A stretch of DNA of 64,000 nt from Roseivivax sp. GX 12232 (GCF_021272185.1 NZ_JAJSEC010000004.1:62001-126000), one strand, 5' to 3'. Shown: positions 14,845 through 24,317, counted from the stretch's first letter. Numbers and translations: made by a program. Notes: generated by a model not told the origin, from the sequence alone.

Positions 14845-17621
14845 TGGCCAAGCCTGTCGAGAAGGGCGGGCACATGCACCTGGTCGGATTTGTAGTTGCC
14901 GGTCAGCACATGCATCACGAGGTTCACCCCGAAGCGATAGGCGATCTCGCGCTGGCGTTCACCGGCGAAGCCGCGGCCGATTGGGCGCAGCGGCTGGCCG
15001 CTCTCGTCCACCGCCCAGGCCGAGGCCCAGTCGTTGCCGCCGATCACCACCGGGGTGACATTGTCGTTGAGGTTGCGGAAGGGCATGCCTTCGATCTGTT
15101 CTGCGTCGGGCGGGGCGGCCTCGACCCAGACGTCGCGGCTGACGTAGCGCCCGGGGAAGTCCTGCAGCAGGTAGAAGGTGCGGGTCAGCACGTGGTCCTC
15201 GGGCACCGGCTCCAGCGGCGGCACGTCGAGCGGCCCGGCCAGCTCCTGCAGCTTGCGGCCGTTGGGCGAGGAGGCGCCGAAGCTCGCGATGTCGGCGTCG
15301 CGGGTGTCGAAGAGGATCAGCCCGCCCGAGCGCAGGTATTCGTTGAGCTTCGCGTAGGCCGCGGGCGAGGGCAGGGCCTGGCCCTCGGTCACCGGCCAGT
15401 AGAGCATCGGGAAGAAGGCCAGCTCGTCGTCCTCGAGGTCGACGCCGACCGGCGGGCCGGGCTCGACCGAGGTGCGGAAGAACAGCGTCTCCGACAGCCC
15501 CTCGAGGCCCGCGCGGGCCACCCGGTCGACCGCAGCGTCGCCGGTCAGCACATGGGCCAGGGTGACCTCGGCGGTGACGTCGCTGGCGAAGGCGGGGCGG
15601 TCGGCACCCGGGGGCTCGGAGGATTGCGCCCGCGCCTCGGCGCCGGGCAGCATCAGCGCCGCGAGGATCAGCGCCGCGGCCCGCGCCGGCAGGAGCCGCC
15701 CCGAAAGCGCCAGCGCCGCCAGCACGTCGGCGACCAGAAGCACCAGCGCCAGCGCCAGGAGCGGGCCGGCCAGCGGCGTCTCCTCGGGCCGGTCGAGCCC
15801 TTCGACGGGCACGCTCTCGGGCCAGGCGGCGGGGGTCAGCGCGGCCTCGCGCGGGGTGACGTTGCGCGCCAGGCTGCGCTCCTCGCCCTGGTAGCGCCCG
15901 GGGCGCAGCTCGGGGCCAAGCGCGTCGCCGACCAGCGCCGGGCCCGCGACGCCGGGCAGGTTCTCGGCCACGCCGAGCCCGCCGAAGGCATCGAGCACCC
16001 GCACCGGCTGCCAGGTCGTGCCCTCCAGGTCGCCCGCCTCGGGCTGGGCGGGCATCGAGGAGACCGCCAGCCGCTCCAGCATCTCGACGAAGAGCCCCGA
16101 GAGCGGCAGCGTCGACCATTCGGCATTGGCGGTGACATGGAACAGCACCACCTGCCCCTGGCCCTCGCGCTTGCGGGTGACGAGCGGCGTGCCGTCGGTG
16201 AGCTGGGCGATCACCCGGCTGGCCAGCGTCGGGTCGGGCTGGGCCATGACCTGGGCGTTGACGGTGACCTCCTCGGGGACCTCCAGCCCGAAAAAGGGGC
16301 TTTCGGCGTCGAAGGGGGCCAGCGTCTTGGGCTCGCCCCAGCTCATCGCGCCGCCGACGGTGCGGCCGCCCGCGCGCAGGCGCACCGGCATGAGCGCATC
16401 CTCCGCGGCGCGGCTGACCTCGCTGGCGGCGAGCCGCGGGCCGGCGAAGCGCAGGAGCATCCCGCCCTTGTCGACCCAGGCGGTCAGCGCCTCCTTCTCG
16501 GCGGGGGAGAGGGTCGCCACATCGGCCAGGACGATCACGTCGGGATTGGCGGGCAGCACCTCGAGCAGCCCGCCGTCGAGCAGGTCGGCGGTCGGCGCCA
16601 GCGCCCGTTCGAGGTAGTGCAGCGGCGAGAGCAGCTCGAGCCCCTCGCGGTTCTCGGTCCCGGCGATCAGCGCGACCTCGCGGCGGCGCAGGCTGTCGTC
16701 GGGCAGGGTCACGGCCCCGGCCGAAGAGGTGGCCTCGACCTCGAAGCGGTCGATCCGCGCCCGCAGCTCGGCGGGCAGCGCCAGGGCGCCCTCGGCGCGG
16801 GTCGCGCCCTCCTCGAAGCGCAGCGGCAGCCGGGCGAGGGCGGCGGGATTGCCCGCCGGGTCGCGGCCCTGGGCCACCACGCCGACCTCGGCCGCGCCCG
16901 AGGCGCGCAGCCGGTGCAGGGTCAGCGCCACGGCGCCATCCTCGAAGCGGGCGGGCTCCAGCGCGTAGACCGGCGCGGGGCTTTCGAAGACCGTGACGGC
17001 GCCGCGGTCCTCCAGCGCCTCAAGCATCGGCGCGCGGGCCTCGCGGTCAATCCCGTCCGAGAACCAGTAGCTTTCGAACGCGCCCTCGGGCAGGGCATCC
17101 AGCGCGGCCTCGGTGCGGGCGGCATCGGGCTCCCAGGGTTCGGGGGTGAGCCCCGAGATGCGGTTGCGCAGGGTCTGGCTCGACTGGAAGGCCGCCGCCT
17201 CGGGGCGTGCGAGGTTCAGGATCGCGGCGGGGCGATCCTCGCGCCCGGCCTCGGCCAGGAGCCCGTCGAGCGCAGTCATCTTCGCCCGCCAGGTCTGGGC
17301 CGAGGCCCAGCTGCCGTCGAGCACCACCAGAAGCGGCGCGGAGCCGCGCGTCGGGCCCTCGTTCTCGGGGTTGAGGACCGGTCCGGCCAGCCCGGTGATC
17401 ACCGCCGCGACCGCCAGCATCCGCAACAGCAGCAGCCACCAGGGCGTGCGGTCGCTGACCTGTTCGTCGTCCTTCAGACCCAAGAGCAGCACCACCCCCG
17501 GGAAGCGCCGGCGGATCGGCGCGGGCGGCACCGCGCGCAGGATCAGCCAGAGCACCGGCAGCGCGGCGAGGCCCAGGAGAAGCCAGGGCGTGGTGAACCC
17601 GATCAGCCCGAAGAGCGTCAT
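14841..17621 (-). CDS. BatA-like N-terminal / DUF4159 membrane protein
   Basis: 926 aa. The N-terminus (two helices near 8-28 and 60-80, with TPWLLLGLAALPVLWLILR and a WWLLLLR segment) is the BatA-type anchor. A VWA-like domain follows (LLVVLDGSWAS), in which the third residue of the DxSxS pattern is Ala, so metal binding may be weakened. Further helices lie near 620-660, and the C-terminal about 230 residues match DUF4159 (FFPMLYWPV, GGLILFDTRDAD, GGNDWASAW). It overlaps both neighbours by four bases (ATGA), giving a tightly coupled operon with MoxR and DUF58 proteins. Acts at the cytoplasmic membrane; substrate unknown. Confidence 0.85.
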   Translation of the reverse strand: MTLFGLIGFTTPWLLLGLAALPVLWLILRAVPPAPIRRRFPGVVLLLGLKDDEQVSDRTPWWLLLLRMLAVAAVITGLAGPVLNPENEGPTRGSAPLLVVLDGSWASAQTWRAKMTALDGLLAEAGREDRPAAILNLARPEAAAFQSSQTLRNRISGLTPEPWEPDAARTEAALDALPEGAFESYWFSDGIDREARAPMLEALEDRGAVTVFESPAPVYALEPARFEDGAVALTLHRLRASGAAEVGVVAQGRDPAGNPAALARLPLRFEEGATRAEGALALPAELRARIDRFEVEATSSAGAVTLPDDSLRRREVALIAGTENREGLELLSPLHYLERALAPTADLLDGGLLEVLPANPDVIVLADVATLSPAEKEALTAWVDKGGMLLRFAGPRLAASEVSRAAEDALMPVRLRAGGRTVGGAMSWGEPKTLAPFDAESPFFGLEVPEEVTVNAQVMAQPDPTLASRVIAQLTDGTPLVTRKREGQGQVVLFHVTANAEWSTLPLSGLFVEMLERLAVSSMPAQPEAGDLEGTTWQPVRVLDAFGGLGVAENLPGVAGPALVGDALGPELRPGRYQGEERSLARNVTPREAALTPAAWPESVPVEGLDRPEETPLAGPLLALALVLLVADVLAALALSGRLLPARAAALILAALMLPGAEARAQSSEPPGADRPAFASDVTAEVTLAHVLTGDAAVDRVARAGLEGLSETLFFRTSVEPGPPVGVDLEDDELAFFPMLYWPVTEGQALPSPAAYAKLNEYLRSGGLILFDTRDADIASFGASSPNGRKLQELAGPLDVPPLEPVPEDHVLTRTFYLLQDFPGRYVSRDVWVEAAPPDAEQIEGMPFRNLNDNVTPVVIGGNDWASAWAVDESGQPLRPIGRGFAGERQREIAYRFGVNLVMHVLTGNYKSDQVHVPALLDRLGQ

Positions 17622-18493
17622 CCATGCCCCCCGTCGAGCGCCCGCCAGAGCCAGAGCAGCGCGCTTTGCGCCGTCTCGGAGGTGTGGTGGCAGCTGTATT
17701 GCCAGCCGGTGACCCGCGCGAGGTAGTCCAGCCGGTCCTTCCGTTCGGCCAGCCGCTCGAGGTAGCGCGCCTTGAGGTCGGTGGCCTTCAGCGTCTCATG
17801 CGCCATGCTGCCGCCGACGGATTGGAAGATCGTGCGGCCGCGGTAGGGAAAGGCCTCCTCGGCGGGGTCGAGCACCTGCAGGAGCACCCCGCGCACGCCG
17901 CGGTCTGCGGCCTTGGCCAGCGCCGCCTCAATGCCGTCGAAATCGCCCAGGAAGTCCGAGACGAAGATCGCCCGGGCATGGGGGATCATGCCGCGCGCCT
18001 CGGGGGTGGCGTAATCCTCGGCCTCGGCGTCCGAGAAGAACTCCGCCAGCCGCAGAAGCTGCGCCGCGCCGCGCCGGGGCGGCAGGGTGAAGCCGGTGAG
18101 GCCCACCCTCTCGCCCGCGCGGCTGAGCAGGATCGCGACGGCCAGCCCCAGGAGCCGTGCGCGGTCGGCCTTCTCGGGCAGCCTGGGCTCGGAGGCGAAG
18201 CGCATCGAGGCGGCGCGGTCGACCCAGAGCATCACGCTTTGCGCGATCTGCCACTCGCGGTCCTTCACGAACTGGCTGTCGCTGCGCGCCGAGCGGCGCC
18301 AGTCGATGGCGCGGTAATTGTCGCCCGGCATCAGCGGGCGGTATTGCCAGAAGTCGTCGCCCAGGCCCGCGCGGCGGCGGCCGTGTTCGCCCAGAAGCAC
18401 GGTGCCCGCGAGCTGTTCGGCGCGCGCCAGGAGCGGCGGCAGCCGGGCCGCCTCACCCTCGGCGCGGGCGCGGAGGGCAAGTTCCGGCGTCAA
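17618..18493 (-). CDS. DUF58 domain protein (VWA-like partner of MoxR)
   Basis: About 291 aa. The DUF58 signature is present (GDDFWQYRPLMPGDNYRAIDWRRSAR would span it; key residues are the RPLMPGD and IDWRRSA stretches). A VWA-like core follows with LWVDRAASM, where DxSxS is altered to DRAAS. The start is not certain: TTG at 18493 gives MTPELALRAR, overlaps the moxR stop as TTGA and has GAGG eight bases upstream; no ATG fits. Second gene of the moxR operon and overlaps the DUF4159 gene by four bases. DUF58 proteins are usual MoxR partners, but their biochemical role is not settled. Confidence 0.85.
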   Translation of the reverse strand: MTPELALRARAEGEAARLPPLLARAEQLAGTVLLGEHGRRRAGLGDDFWQYRPLMPGDNYRAIDWRRSARSDSQFVKDREWQIAQSVMLWVDRAASMRFASEPRLPEKADRARLLGLAVAILLSRAGERVGLTGFTLPPRRGAAQLLRLAEFFSDAEAEDYATPEARGMIPHARAIFVSDFLGDFDGIEAALAKAADRGVRGVLLQVLDPAEEAFPYRGRTIFQSVGGSMAHETLKATDLKARYLERLAERKDRLDYLARVTGWQYSCHHTSETAQSALLWLWRALDGGHG

Positions 18494-19497
18494 GCCGCGG
18501 CCTCGGACCTGAGCAGCCCGTTGGCGATCTCTTCGATGAGCGCGCCCAGATCCTCGCCCCGGGCCCGGGCCGAGAAGGTCAGCGCCATGCGGTGCACCAG
18601 GACCGGCCGGGCCAGCGCCACGACATCCTCCATGGAGGGCGCGAGCCGCCCCTGCAGAAGCGCCCGGGCGCGCACGGTCAGCATCAGCGCCTGGGCGGCG
18701 CGCGGGCCGGGCCCCCAGGCCACCACCTCGCGCACCCTCTCGGGCGCCGAGGGGTCCGAGGGCCGGAAGGCGCGCACCAGGTCGAGGATGGTCTCGACCA
18801 CCGTGTCGCCCACGGGCATCCGCCGCAGAAGCTGCTGGGCAGCGATCAGCGTGGGGCCGTCGAAGACCTGGTAGGCCTCGGCCTCCTCGGCGCCGGTGGT
18901 GGCCAGGAGGATGTCCTTTTCGGTGCCGCGCTCGGGATAGGCCACGTCGACCTGCACCAGGAAGCGGTCGAGCTGCGCCTCGGGCAGCGGGTAGGTGCCC
19001 TCTTGCTCGATCGGGTTCTGGGTGGCCAGGACGTGGAAGGGCGCCTCGAGCGCGCGGGTCTCGCCCGCCACGGTCACCGCCTTTTCCTGCATCGCCTGCA
19101 GCAGCGCCGACTGGGTGCGCGGGCTGGCGCGGTTGATCTCGTCGGCCATCAGGAGCTGGCAGAAGATCGGGCCGGGAATGAACTTGAAGGCGCGGCTGCC
19201 GTCGGCGCCGGTCTCCAGCACCTCGGAGCCGAGGATATCCGCCGGCATCAGGTCCGGGGTGAACTGCACGCGGTTGCCCGCAAGCCCCATGACCGTCGAG
19301 AGCGTCTCCACCAGACGCGTCTTGCCAAGCCCCGGCAGGCCGATCAGCAGCGCGTGCCCGCCGCAGAGAAGTGCTGCCAAGGTCAGGTCGACGACCCGCT
19401 CCTGGCCGATGAAGCGCCGGGTGATCGCGGTCTTGGCCTCGGCCAGTTTCGCCTCGAGCGATTCGATCTCGCCCACAAGGTCTTCGGCGTCGGCCAT
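18490..19497 (-). CDS. MoxR family AAA+ ATPase
   Basis: 335-aa chaperone-like ATPase. Walker A GLPGLGKT is at residues 53-60, Walker B LLMADEINRA has Asp119 and Glu120, and sensor 1 is in VLATQNPIEQEGT. The C-terminal lid domain is complete. MoxR ATPases act with VWA/DUF58 proteins to mature or insert metal cofactors into enzyme complexes, or to withstand envelope stress. First gene of the four-gene overlapping operon 19497-12802. Start ATG 19497 (MADAED) has GAGGAG upstream; an earlier in-frame start would lack this. Divergent from the DUF1285 gene across a 54-bp gap that must hold both promoters. Confidence 0.92.
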   Translation of the reverse strand: MADAEDLVGEIESLEAKLAEAKTAITRRFIGQERVVDLTLAALLCGGHALLIGLPGLGKTRLVETLSTVMGLAGNRVQFTPDLMPADILGSEVLETGADGSRAFKFIPGPIFCQLLMADEINRASPRTQSALLQAMQEKAVTVAGETRALEAPFHVLATQNPIEQEGTYPLPEAQLDRFLVQVDVAYPERGTEKDILLATTGAEEAEAYQVFDGPTLIAAQQLLRRMPVGDTVVETILDLVRAFRPSDPSAPERVREVVAWGPGPRAAQALMLTVRARALLQGRLAPSMEDVVALARPVLVHRMALTFSARARGEDLGALIEEIANGLLRSEAAA

Positions 19498-19551
19498 GGC
19501 ATTGCTCCTCGTTCCGGCTATCATGAAAAGAGAGTATCTTTCGGCACGGAA

Positions 19552-20157
19552 ATGGCAAAAGCAATGTCCTCACAAAATCGCGTGACACCCTCCGCGGAGG
19601 GGATCGCCGCCTCGGCCAAGGCCGCGGGCAAACACCGTGGTCTGCCGCCGGTCGAGAAGTGGGATCCGCCCTTCTGCGGCGACCTCGACATGAAGATCGC
19701 CCGGGACGGCACCTGGTTCTACCTCGGCACCCCGATCGGGCGGCGCGGGCTGGTGAAGCTCTTCTCCTCGATCCTGAAGAAGGAGGGCGAGGATTACTTC
19801 CTCGTCACCCCGGTCGAGAAGGTCGGCATCCAGGTCGAGGACGCGCCCTTCGTGGCCGTCGACTTCGAGGTGCACAGCCCCGGCCCCGACCAGGTGCTGA
19901 CCTTCCTCACCCATGTCGACGACCGCGCGAGCGCGGGCCCCGCGCATCCGATCCGGGTCGAGCGCGACCCCGAGACCGGCGAGCCCGCCCCCTATGTCCT
20001 GATCCGCCGCAACCTCGAGGCGCTGATCGACCGCAAGTCCTTCTACCGGCTGGTGGACCTGGGTCACACCGGCCCGCATGACGGGCAGGAATGGTTCGGC
20101 GTGCGCTCGGGCGGCGAGTTCTTCCCGATCATCCCGGCCTCGGAACTGCCCGAATGA
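19552..20157 (+). CDS. DUF1285 family protein
   Basis: About 201 aa, cytoplasmic, no signal or membrane segment. The family features are clear: LPPVEKWDPPFCGDLDM, then IARDGTWFYLGTPIGR, VKLFSSILKKE and the C-terminal FYRLVDLG. DUF1285 proteins have no established biochemical function. The start could be ATG 19552 (MAKAMSS) or ATG 19564 (MSSQNRV); neither has a strong ribosome-binding site, so the first four residues are uncertain. It is 45 bp upstream of hyi on the same strand and divergent from moxR. Confidence 0.88.
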   Translation: MAKAMSSQNRVTPSAEGIAASAKAAGKHRGLPPVEKWDPPFCGDLDMKIARDGTWFYLGTPIGRRGLVKLFSSILKKEGEDYFLVTPVEKVGIQVEDAPFVAVDFEVHSPGPDQVLTFLTHVDDRASAGPAHPIRVERDPETGEPAPYVLIRRNLEALIDRKSFYRLVDLGHTGPHDGQEWFGVRSGGEFFPIIPASELPE

Positions 20158-20202
20158 CGCGCGATCCGCGACAGATCACGTAATCGTGCTAGGCTGAGGG
20201 AG

Positions 20203-20988
20203 ATGAAGATCGCAGCCAACATCTCCCTCCTGCATTTCGGCGTGCCGCTGGCCGCCCGCGCCGACAGTGCCCGCAAGGCCGGTTTCGACGGGCTGGAATG
20301 TCTTTTCCCCTATGCGCTCTCGCCCGGAGAGATGGGCGACGTGCGGGGCGCAATGCCCCTGGTGCTGATCAACACGCCGGTCGACGACTGGGAGGACGGC
20401 GCCCGCGGCCGCGCCGCGGTGCCCGGGGAACTGGCGCAATTCGCCTCGGACATGCAGCGCGCGATCGACTACGCCGAGGCGCTGGGCGTGGGCCGCATCC
20501 ACGTCATGGCGGGCAAGTCCACCGGCACCCGGGCGCGCGAGCGCTTCGAGGCCAACCTGCGCGCCGCCTGCCTCGCGGTGCCCGAGATCACCATCCTGAT
20601 CGAGCCGCTAAACGCGGGTGACATGCCGGGCTATTTCCTCAACGATTTCGACCAGGCCGGAGAGATCATCGACCGCATCGGCCTGCCGAATCTGGCGCTG
20701 CAGTTCGACACCTGGCACGCCAAGCGCATCCACGGGGATGCCCGCGCGGTCTGGGCCCGGCACGCGGGCCGGGTGGGTCACGTGCAGATCGCGGGGCTCG
20801 GCGCGCGCGGCGCGCCCGATCCCGACGACCCGGTGGAGGCGGCGCTCTACGAGGCCATCGCGGCCTCGGGCTACGACGGCTGGGTCAGCGCGGAATACCT
20901 CGACAGCGGGGCGGGCTACGGCTGGCTCCCCGCGCTCCGCCGCCGCATGGGCGACAACGCCGGGGACCGCGCGCCGGTCCGGGCGTGA
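20203..20988 (+). CDS. hyi: Hydroxypyruvate isomerase-like TIM-barrel protein
   Basis: 261 aa of the xylose-isomerase-like TIM-barrel family; interconverts hydroxypyruvate and tartronate semialdehyde in glyoxylate metabolism. Diagnostic stretches are MKIAANISLLH at the N-terminus, GFDGLECLFPY, the metal/substrate residues in IEPLN.GDMPGYFL, LQFDTWH, and the closing YDGWVSAEY. Start ATG 20203 has GAGGGAG upstream. Its substrate pathway connects with the glycolate oxidase operon elsewhere in the window (glyoxylate is the shared intermediate), though the genes are 10 kb apart. Other sugar isomerases of the same fold are possible. Confidence 0.85.
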   Translation: MKIAANISLLHFGVPLAARADSARKAGFDGLECLFPYALSPGEMGDVRGAMPLVLINTPVDDWEDGARGRAAVPGELAQFASDMQRAIDYAEALGVGRIHVMAGKSTGTRARERFEANLRAACLAVPEITILIEPLNAGDMPGYFLNDFDQAGEIIDRIGLPNLALQFDTWHAKRIHGDARAVWARHAGRVGHVQIAGLGARGAPDPDDPVEAALYEAIAASGYDGWVSAEYLDSGAGYGWLPALRRRMGDNAGDRAPVRA

Positions 20989-21107
20989 GGTTGGGTGTGG
21001 GTGACGGGTGAGGAGTTGGCGGAGCGGGGCGCCGCGCTGGGGTCGTATGTCTGACTGTGCAGGGGAAGGTGCGCAGCGCTGGGGTCAATCTTGCTGACTG
21101 TTGAGTG

Positions 21108-21273
21108 GAGGGCGCGCGGCGGACCGGGGGGCGGCGCTGCTGACCGGCGAGCGAGGCGCTTTATCCATGCAAGGTCAGGGCTAGGGGTGATTTAGGCACG
21201 CCATCCCAAGGAGCGCCGGCCCATCGGGCCGGTCCGGCGCGCGCCCGGCACCTTCGGTGCTGTTCGTGCGCAA
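21108..21273 (-). repeat. Structured intergenic repeat SR1, copy C (inverted)
   Basis: 166-bp copy on the minus strand. Its arms are 21246-21229 and 21127-21110, with one base changed relative to the other copies (a G in place of a C at 21119), so one pair of the 18 is lost. The 5' hairpin has GCGCACG where the others have GCGCCCG, again losing one pair, while the GCACC-GAA-GGTGC cap is intact. It occupies the 412-bp gap 20989-21400 between hyi and the sulfotransferase; the flanks hold nothing else I can identify. Confidence 0.82.
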
Positions 21274-21400
21274 GTGGGCGTGTGGGGGCCGTGGGTGCGA
21301 TTGGGTTGGAGGTAGGGTGATTTTGCGAGTCGGGAGGCTTTGAGCCAACCGCCGTGAGGCACCGAGCTTCACCCACCGGCCCGACCAACCGCGCCCAACC

Positions 21401-22219
21401 TCAATCCCCCAACTTCGCGTGCACCTCGTCGAGGTCGATCTCGCCCACCGGCTGCTTGTTCGCCGGGTTCTCGAAATCGTATTTGAACAGCTCGAAGTCG
21501 CGCTTGTAGATCTCGTAGACCAGATGCATCGAGAGGTCGTCGAAGTAGTCCTCGACCGGATGCGCGCGCTTCGGACCGTGGCCCTCGCTCTCGTTGAAGC
21601 GCGGCACCTCGCCCAGCACCACCGGATGCGGCGTCTCGATCGCGTCGAGCACCTCCTGCATCCCGGGATTGAAACGCTCGGTCCAGAAGATCTTGTTGTA
21701 GCGCCCGCCGTTCACGATGAAGGTCGAGATATGCCCCGACATGGCCGACCAGTGGATGTCGGGCTCCATCGGCCGGCGCCAGCGGATGGTGTCGCGGGCG
21801 AAGAGCAGAAACCGCCGGAACGAGCGCACCTGGTCAAACTCCTCGGTGCCGTCCTCGCCACCGACCTCGATGCCGTATTTCTGGATCAGAAGCGGCACCA
21901 GGTTGCCGCGGTAGCGCTTGCCGTTGCGCTGGATGCCGCAGATCTTGTCGAAGAAGGACGAGAGGATGCGGCTGTAGGGATTGCGCACGCAGGTGAAGGC
22001 ATAGGCCGAGCGGGTCTTCACGTTGGCGCGGATCTTCGGCTGGCTGTCCTCGAGCGCCCATTTGTGCATGCCGCCGCGGGCGTCGTGAATGTCGCCGTCG
22101 TAGAAGCTGCCGTGATCCGAGTAATAGAGGATCTGACCGATCGTCGAACAGGCGCATTTCGGCACGACGCGATAGACGACGCTCTCGCTCTCGGTCATCC
22201 AGGTCCCGGGAAACCCCAT
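21401..22219 (-). CDS. Sulfotransferase family 2-type protein
   Basis: 272 aa, PAPS-dependent sulfotransferase of the carbohydrate type. The 5'-phosphosulfate loop is VPKCACSTI (residues 19-27) and the 3'-phosphate motif is RNPYSRILSSFF (79-90), both with expected Lys, Arg and Ser. It would transfer sulfate to a glycan or other acceptor, using PAPS and releasing PAP. Start taken at ATG 22219 (MGFPGTWM); an in-frame TTG at 22279 would add 20 unlikely residues. Divergent from the DUF5928/GT14 gene at 22363, sharing a 143-bp region. A PAP phosphatase gene (cysQ) lies at 57576-58373. Confidence 0.85.
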   Translation of the reverse strand: MGFPGTWMTESESVVYRVVPKCACSTIGQILYYSDHGSFYDGDIHDARGGMHKWALEDSQPKIRANVKTRSAYAFTCVRNPYSRILSSFFDKICGIQRNGKRYRGNLVPLLIQKYGIEVGGEDGTEEFDQVRSFRRFLLFARDTIRWRRPMEPDIHWSAMSGHISTFIVNGGRYNKIFWTERFNPGMQEVLDAIETPHPVVLGEVPRFNESEGHGPKRAHPVEDYFDDLSMHLVYEIYKRDFELFKYDFENPANKQPVGEIDLDEVHAKLGD

Positions 22220-22362
22220 CTTGTCTTTCTGCCCCTCACCCCCCGCGCTTGCGTCCCGCGCGGTCTTCGCGCCAAACAAGCAAACAAATCGGGTTCATTC
22301 AATCTTCGTTTAGGGTATCACCGGAATATCGGGGCAAAAACATGGGCGTGTCGTACCTGTAA

Positions 22363-23940
22363 ATGGCCAAGGTCGCCTTCATCCTGCTATGCCACAAGGA
22401 CCCCGCGGCGATCATCCGCCAGGCGCGATCGCTGACGGCGGTGGGCGATTACATCGCGATCCATTTCGACCGCAGCGCCGACCCCGAGGATTACCGCCGC
22501 ATCCGCGAGGAACTCTCCGAAAACCCCAATGTGGTCTTCGCCAAGAAGCGCCAGCGCTGCGGCTGGGGCGAATGGAGCCTGGTCGCCGCCACCCTCGAGG
22601 CGCTAACCGCCGCGGTCGAGGCCTTCCCCCGCGCCACGCATTTCTACATGCTCTCGGGCGATTGCATGGCGATCAAATCCGCCGAATACGCGCATGACTT
22701 CCTCGACCGGCGCGACGTCGATTACATCGAGAGCTTCGATTATTTCGAGTCCGACTGGATCAAGACCGGCTGGCGCGAGGAGCGGCTGATCTACCGCCAC
22801 TGGTTCAACGAACGGACCCAGAAGCGGCTTTTCTACGCGATGTTCGAGCTGCAGAAGCGGCTCGGGCTGACCCGCAAGATCCCCGCGGACATCGACGTGA
22901 TGATCGGCAGCCAATGGTGGTGCCTGCGCCGCCGCACCGTCGACTGGCTGCTCGACTTCATTCGCAGGCGGCCCGACGTGGTCTCGTTTTTCCGCACCAC
23001 CTGGATCCCCGACGAGACCTTCTTCCAGACGCTGGTGCGCCACCTCGTGCCCGAACGCGAGATCGAGAGCAGGACGCTCACCTTCCTGATGTTCACCGAT
23101 TACGGCATGCCGGTGACCTTCCACAACGATCACTACGACGTGCTCCTGAGCCAGGATTTCCTCTTCGCGCGCAAGGTCAGCCCCGAGGCGCATGACCTCA
23201 AGCGCCGGCTGGGGGTGCTCTATTCCTCCGAAGGGGTGCGCTTCGAGATCTCCAACGAGGGCCGGCAGCTCTTCGATTTCCTGACCGCCAAGGGCCGCAT
23301 CGGCCGCCGCTTCGCCCCCCGCTTCTGGGAGACGGAAAGCACGCTCGGCCGCGAGCGCGAGCTGCTGATCGTGGTCTGCAAGAAATGGCATGTCGCCAAG
23401 CGGCTGCTCGAACGCATCCGCCAGATGACCAACATCCCCTGCATCGAATATCTCTTCAACGAGGAGAACACCGCCCTGCCGGACCTCGGCGGCATCCAGT
23501 CGACCATGGTCAAGCGTCACCGCCACCGCCGGGCGCTGATGCGGATGCTCTACGACTACTACGAGACCGAGCGCATGCTGGTCTGCCTCGACCCGGTGAG
23601 CATCGACCTGCTCGAGGATTTCTGCCGCGACCGGGCGGTGACCCGCATCCTCGAGGTGGACTGCCACTTCTCCGACGACTACCTCACCGGCCATGCGATG
23701 CGCGTCGGCCTCGCCGGCGATCGCACCCCGCCCGAGACGCTGGCCCGGCTCCTGCCGACCGTGCGCAACGACATCCTGCACGAGAGCGACCGCATCCGTG
23801 ACGCGGAGTTCCCGAACTACCTGCGCATCCGCGAGGGCGAGACGCCGGAGGCCAATGCCGAGGCGCTGGCCGCCTTCCTCTCGCTCGGGCGCGACACGGC
23901 GATCGACATCGCCCGCACCGATTTTCTTTTCGCTGACTGA
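22363..23940 (+). CDS. GT14 core-2/I-branching-type glycosyltransferase with DUF5928
   Basis: 525 aa. The N-terminal about 280 residues match core-2/I-branching beta-1,6-N-acetylglucosaminyltransferase-like enzymes: FILLCHKDP at the start, IHFDRSAD, RCGWGEWSLV, FYMLSGDCM and GSQWWCL...TWIPDETFFQT. The C-terminal half (about 310-525) is the DUF5928 region seen in Rhodobacteraceae; the stretch LLIVVCKKWHVAKRLLERI suggests a further Rossmann-like domain. Cytoplasmic; probably adds a sugar branch to a surface glycan. Start ATG 22363 has no obvious ribosome-binding site. Divergent partner is a sulfotransferase; the HIT gene follows eight bases after its stop. Confidence 0.87.
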   Translation: MAKVAFILLCHKDPAAIIRQARSLTAVGDYIAIHFDRSADPEDYRRIREELSENPNVVFAKKRQRCGWGEWSLVAATLEALTAAVEAFPRATHFYMLSGDCMAIKSAEYAHDFLDRRDVDYIESFDYFESDWIKTGWREERLIYRHWFNERTQKRLFYAMFELQKRLGLTRKIPADIDVMIGSQWWCLRRRTVDWLLDFIRRRPDVVSFFRTTWIPDETFFQTLVRHLVPEREIESRTLTFLMFTDYGMPVTFHNDHYDVLLSQDFLFARKVSPEAHDLKRRLGVLYSSEGVRFEISNEGRQLFDFLTAKGRIGRRFAPRFWETESTLGRERELLIVVCKKWHVAKRLLERIRQMTNIPCIEYLFNEENTALPDLGGIQSTMVKRHRHRRALMRMLYDYYETERMLVCLDPVSIDLLEDFCRDRAVTRILEVDCHFSDDYLTGHAMRVGLAGDRTPPETLARLLPTVRNDILHESDRIRDAEFPNYLRIREGETPEANAEALAAFLSLGRDTAIDIARTDFLFAD

Positions 23941-23948
23941 GGACCCTG

Positions 23949-24317
23949 ATGGCATTCGACTACGACGACCAGAACATCTTCGCCAAGATCCTGCGCGGGG
24001 AGATCCCCAATGACACCGTGCTCGAGACCAAGCACAGCCTCGCCTTCCGCGACATCCAGCCCCAGGCGCCGACCCATGTGCTGGTGATCCCCAAGGGGCA
24101 TTACGTCTCCTATGATCACTTCGCCCAGGAGGCCTCGGACGAGGAGATCGTCGATTACACCCGCGCCATCGGCGCCGTCTGCCGGATGGCGGGTCTCGAG
24201 GCCGACGGCTTCCGGATGATCGCCAACGCCGGCCGCGACGGGGTGCAGGAGGTGCCGCATCTGCACGTCCACATCCTCGCCGGGCGGCCGCTGGGGCGGA
24301 TGCTGGCCCGGGCGTGA
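23949..24317 (+). CDS. HIT (histidine triad) family nucleotide-binding protein
   Basis: 122 aa, the normal length of HinT-type purine nucleoside phosphoramidases. The triad HLHVHILAG is at the C-terminal end and the N-terminal motif with NIFAKILRGEIPN is typical. It hydrolyses AMP-linked phosphoramidates in vitro; its cellular role is not settled. Start ATG 23949 has GAGGA upstream. It ends directly at the first base of a 161-bp three-hairpin repeat (copy 1), which probably terminates its transcription. Confidence 0.92.
   Translation: MAFDYDDQNIFAKILRGEIPNDTVLETKHSLAFRDIQPQAPTHVLVIPKGHYVSYDHFAQEASDEEIVDYTRAIGAVCRMAGLEADGFRMIANAGRDGVQEVPHLHVHILAGRPLGRMLARA

Noticed and set aside
12694-14895. 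733-codon plus-strand frame opposite the VWA/amidotransferase gene
   Set aside because: Shadow of the minus-strand gene; no motifs, no ribosome-binding site.
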